Assembly: GCA_945952425.1 (NCBI GenBank)
Contig: CAMFIX010000176.1
Span: 1-6,531, forward strand
From: an uncultured Pseudorhodobacter sp.
Lineage (GTDB): Bacteria > Pseudomonadota > Alphaproteobacteria > Rhodobacterales > Rhodobacteraceae
Reading direction: 5' to 3'
DNA length: 6,531 bases
The notes beneath the pieces were generated by a model. It saw only the letters and a list, made by a program, of their open reading frames with translations. It ran no database searches and had not been told where the DNA came from. Position numbers and translations under genes: made by a program. Positions 5,601-6,531 of the stretch are shown here, in pieces. Each line of letters begins with the position of its first letter. Position 1 is the first letter of the stretch.

Positions 5601-5966
5601 ATGTCGCTGCGTCCTGGTCTCTTGCTGGCGTCCGCCCTGGCCTTCGGTCTGGCCTTGCCGGTCTCGGCCGCGGATCTCTTTGGCGCCATAGCCTTTTCGC
5701 GCTCGACCGGCAAGGTCGGCGGCGGCTGGAACTTTGCGGCCAAGAGCGATGCCTCGGCCGAGGCGGTGACGCAATGCGGCGTGGGCGATTGCGCGGCCGT
5801 GGTGATCTTCCCCTCCTGCGGCGCGGTCGCGGTGGGCGACGGCTATGGCATGGGCTTTTCGGCCGACGGCTCGGCCGCCAAGGCGGAAGAGACGGCGCTG
5901 GCCAATTGCTCGGGCTATACGGCCAATTGCCTCATCACCATGAGCTTCTGCAACGACGCCCAATAA
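5601..5966 (+). CDS. Small exported DUF4189-type protein with six cysteines
   Basis: This 121-residue protein starts with a clear Sec signal peptide (MSLRPGLLLASALAFGLALPVSA), with likely cleavage after Ala23 or Ala24, leaving a mature protein of about 97 residues. The body has the layout of the DUF4189 family: LFGAIAFS-T-K-GGGW-N at the start, an EAVTQCGVGDC segment, a central SCGAVAV core, an AKAEETALANC helix, and a final NCLITMSFC. All six cysteines (59, 64, 73, 103, 110, 117) are in the mature part, consistent with three disulfides in the periplasm or outside. The family has no established function that I can state. AAGG (5591-5594) is a weak ribosome binding site 6 nt before the ATG. 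The gene is divergent from the transporter operon, with no sign of functional linkage. The family call is from pattern recognition and the start is well supported by the signal peptide. Confidence 0.85.
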   Translation: MSLRPGLLLASALAFGLALPVSAADLFGAIAFSRSTGKVGGGWNFAAKSDASAEAVTQCGVGDCAAVVIFPSCGAVAVGDGYGMGFSADGSAAKAEETALANCSGYTANCLITMSFCNDAQ

Positions 5967-5982
5967 GCGGCGCCTGGGGCGC

Positions 5983-6004
5983 GGGGCGTGCCCGCCACGC
6001 CTTT
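5983..6004 (+). terminator. Weak terminator-like hairpin after the DUF4189-type gene
   Basis: GGCGTG (5985-5990) pairs with CACGCC (5996-6001) around a 5-nt loop, and possible G-T pairs at 5983-5984 with 6002-6003 extend the stem. Only three T follow, so termination strength is doubtful. It begins 16 nt after the TAA. The same sequence recurs inverted at 6085-6108. Confidence 0.4.
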
Positions 6005-6054
6005 CGTCAAGCTGACTTCGTTGGCCTATGTGGGCGCAGTTTCTACGGGCGGCG

Positions 6055-6104
6055 CAGAGCGGGCCCCGGGCGCTCTGGGTCGAAGCGTGGCGGGCGCGCC
6101 ACGC
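6055..6104. repeat. Two adjacent GC-rich hairpins between the right-hand genes
   Basis: CAGAGCG (6055-6061) pairs with CGCTCTG (6071-6077) around 9 nt. GCGTGGCG (6085-6092) pairs with CGCCACGC (6097-6104) around GGCG. The second hairpin is an inverted copy of the sequence at 5982-6000. Together with that copy they fill most of the 229-bp gap between the DUF4189-type gene and the DUF805 gene, which otherwise shows no coding sequence that I can support. Confidence 0.5.
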
Positions 6105-6139
6105 CCCGGGGGCCTCATGCGGCAACCCGTCGCGCCGGA

Positions 6140-6169
6140 TTGGACGAAAGACCGCCGCAGGCGCATGAT
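6140..6169 (+). promoter_or_regulatory. Possible promoter of the DUF805 gene
   Basis: TTGGAC (6140-6145) and CATGAT (6164-6169) are 18 nt apart and match the sigma70 boxes only partly (three and four of six). The position would give a leader of about 20 nt before the ATG at 6196. This is a weak call; the hairpins upstream at least suggest that the gene is transcribed on its own. Confidence 0.22.
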
Positions 6170-6195
6170 TCCCCGGCATCAGCAGGAGAAATCCC

Positions 6196-6531
6196 ATGTC
6201 TTTCGTCGAAGCGATCAAATCCGGCTACCAGGGCTATGTCGGCTTTTCCGGACGCTCGCCCCGCTCGGGCTATTGGTGGTGGGTGCTTTACCAGGTCATC
6301 GTGCAGGTGATCCTGGCCTTTGCCTTCGGAGGCGGACAGGCCGTCGAAGGTGGTTTCACCTACAACGCCAACCCCGTCGCCCTAGTGTGGAGCCTCGCGC
6401 ATTTCCTGCCCGGCCTGGCCGTCACGATCCGCCGTCTGCACGACACCGACCGCTCGGGCTGGTGGGTGCTGATCGGCCTCGTACCGCTGGTCGGCTGGAT
6501 CGTCATGCTGGTCTTCATGGTGCAGAAGGGC
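6196..6531 (+). CDS. DUF805 family inner-membrane protein (partial, runs off the window)
   Basis: The first 112 residues are present and the gene continues past the right edge without a stop. The sequence shows the hallmarks of DUF805: an N-terminal GYVGFSGRSPRSGYWWW stretch (residues 13-29) entering the first membrane span (about 25-46), a second span (about 59-77), and the signature VTIRRLHDTDRSGWW (76-90) followed by a third span (about 89-109). These are small integral membrane proteins, usually 110-180 residues, with no settled biochemical role; the Arg-Arg-Leu-His-Asp loop should face the cytoplasm. The start is firm: AGGAG (6184-6188) lies 7 nt before the ATG. Little of the protein is likely missing, probably a G-x-N-x-F/Y-G tail typical of the family. 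Confidence 0.88.
   Translation, partial: MSFVEAIKSGYQGYVGFSGRSPRSGYWWWVLYQVIVQVILAFAFGGGQAVEGGFTYNANPVALVWSLAHFLPGLAVTIRRLHDTDRSGWWVLIGLVPLVGWIVMLVFMVQKG

Noticed and set aside
4020..5966. A 648-codon plus-strand open frame antisense to the binding-protein gene and continuous with the DUF4189-type gene
   Set aside because: High-GC antisense frames stay open by chance. Its upstream part is Arg/Gly/His/Asp-rich with no recognisable domain, and the real gene has its own signal peptide and ATG at 5601.
5568..6218. A 216-codon minus-strand open frame opposite the DUF4189-type gene
   Set aside because: Arg/Ala/Gly/His-rich, no family resemblance, and it overlaps a plus-strand gene with clear signal peptide and cysteine pattern.
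1..6531. CRISPR arrays, tRNA genes, insertion sequences, toxin-antitoxin or phage-defence genes
   Set aside because: I found no regularly spaced repeats, cloverleaf-like sequences, transposase motifs or defence domains on either strand.

Overview
The window is high-GC DNA with strong G/C preference at third codon positions. It looks like an alphaproteobacterium of the Rhodobacteraceae type (Rhodobacter/Paracoccus-like). That placement is an inference from base composition, protein style and the ATTTTC-loop-GAAAAT intergenic palindromes; no rRNA or other marker gene is present.

About 80% of the window (92-5318, minus strand) is one complete five-gene ABC importer operon of the branched-chain amino acid / HAAT family. 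In transcription order it encodes a periplasmic substrate-binding protein (5318-4122), ATPase LivG (4021-3239), ATPase LivF (3137-2427), permease LivH (2423-1416) and permease LivM (1414-92). The binding protein would deliver ligand to the LivH-LivM membrane channel, powered by the LivG-LivF ATPase pair. LivF, LivH and LivM are packed 3 nt and 1 nt apart, which suggests translational coupling. The binding-protein/livG and livG/livF junctions are instead about 100-nt gaps filled with hairpins, the usual place for setting subunit ratios. The ligand cannot be named from the sequence; branched-chain amino acids are only the family default.

Bases 5319-5600 form a 282-bp divergent intergenic region with a 31-bp imperfect dyad (5389-5419) and a second inverted repeat (5543-5575). 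On its right, on the plus strand, are a small exported six-cysteine DUF4189-type protein (5601-5966) and, after a 229-bp hairpin-rich gap, the start of a DUF805 membrane protein (6196 to the window edge). At the far left, bases 1-44 look like the 3' end of a plus-strand gene converging on the operon.

The genes themselves are ordinary and intact. The less explained material is non-coding: a small family of palindromes with compensating stem changes (51-72 and three copies in 3154-3228), a GC hairpin with a promoter-like element in the binding-protein/livG gap, the dyad in the divergent promoter region, and an inverted pair of GC-rich hairpin repeats between the two right-hand genes. I see no convincing new multi-gene system here.
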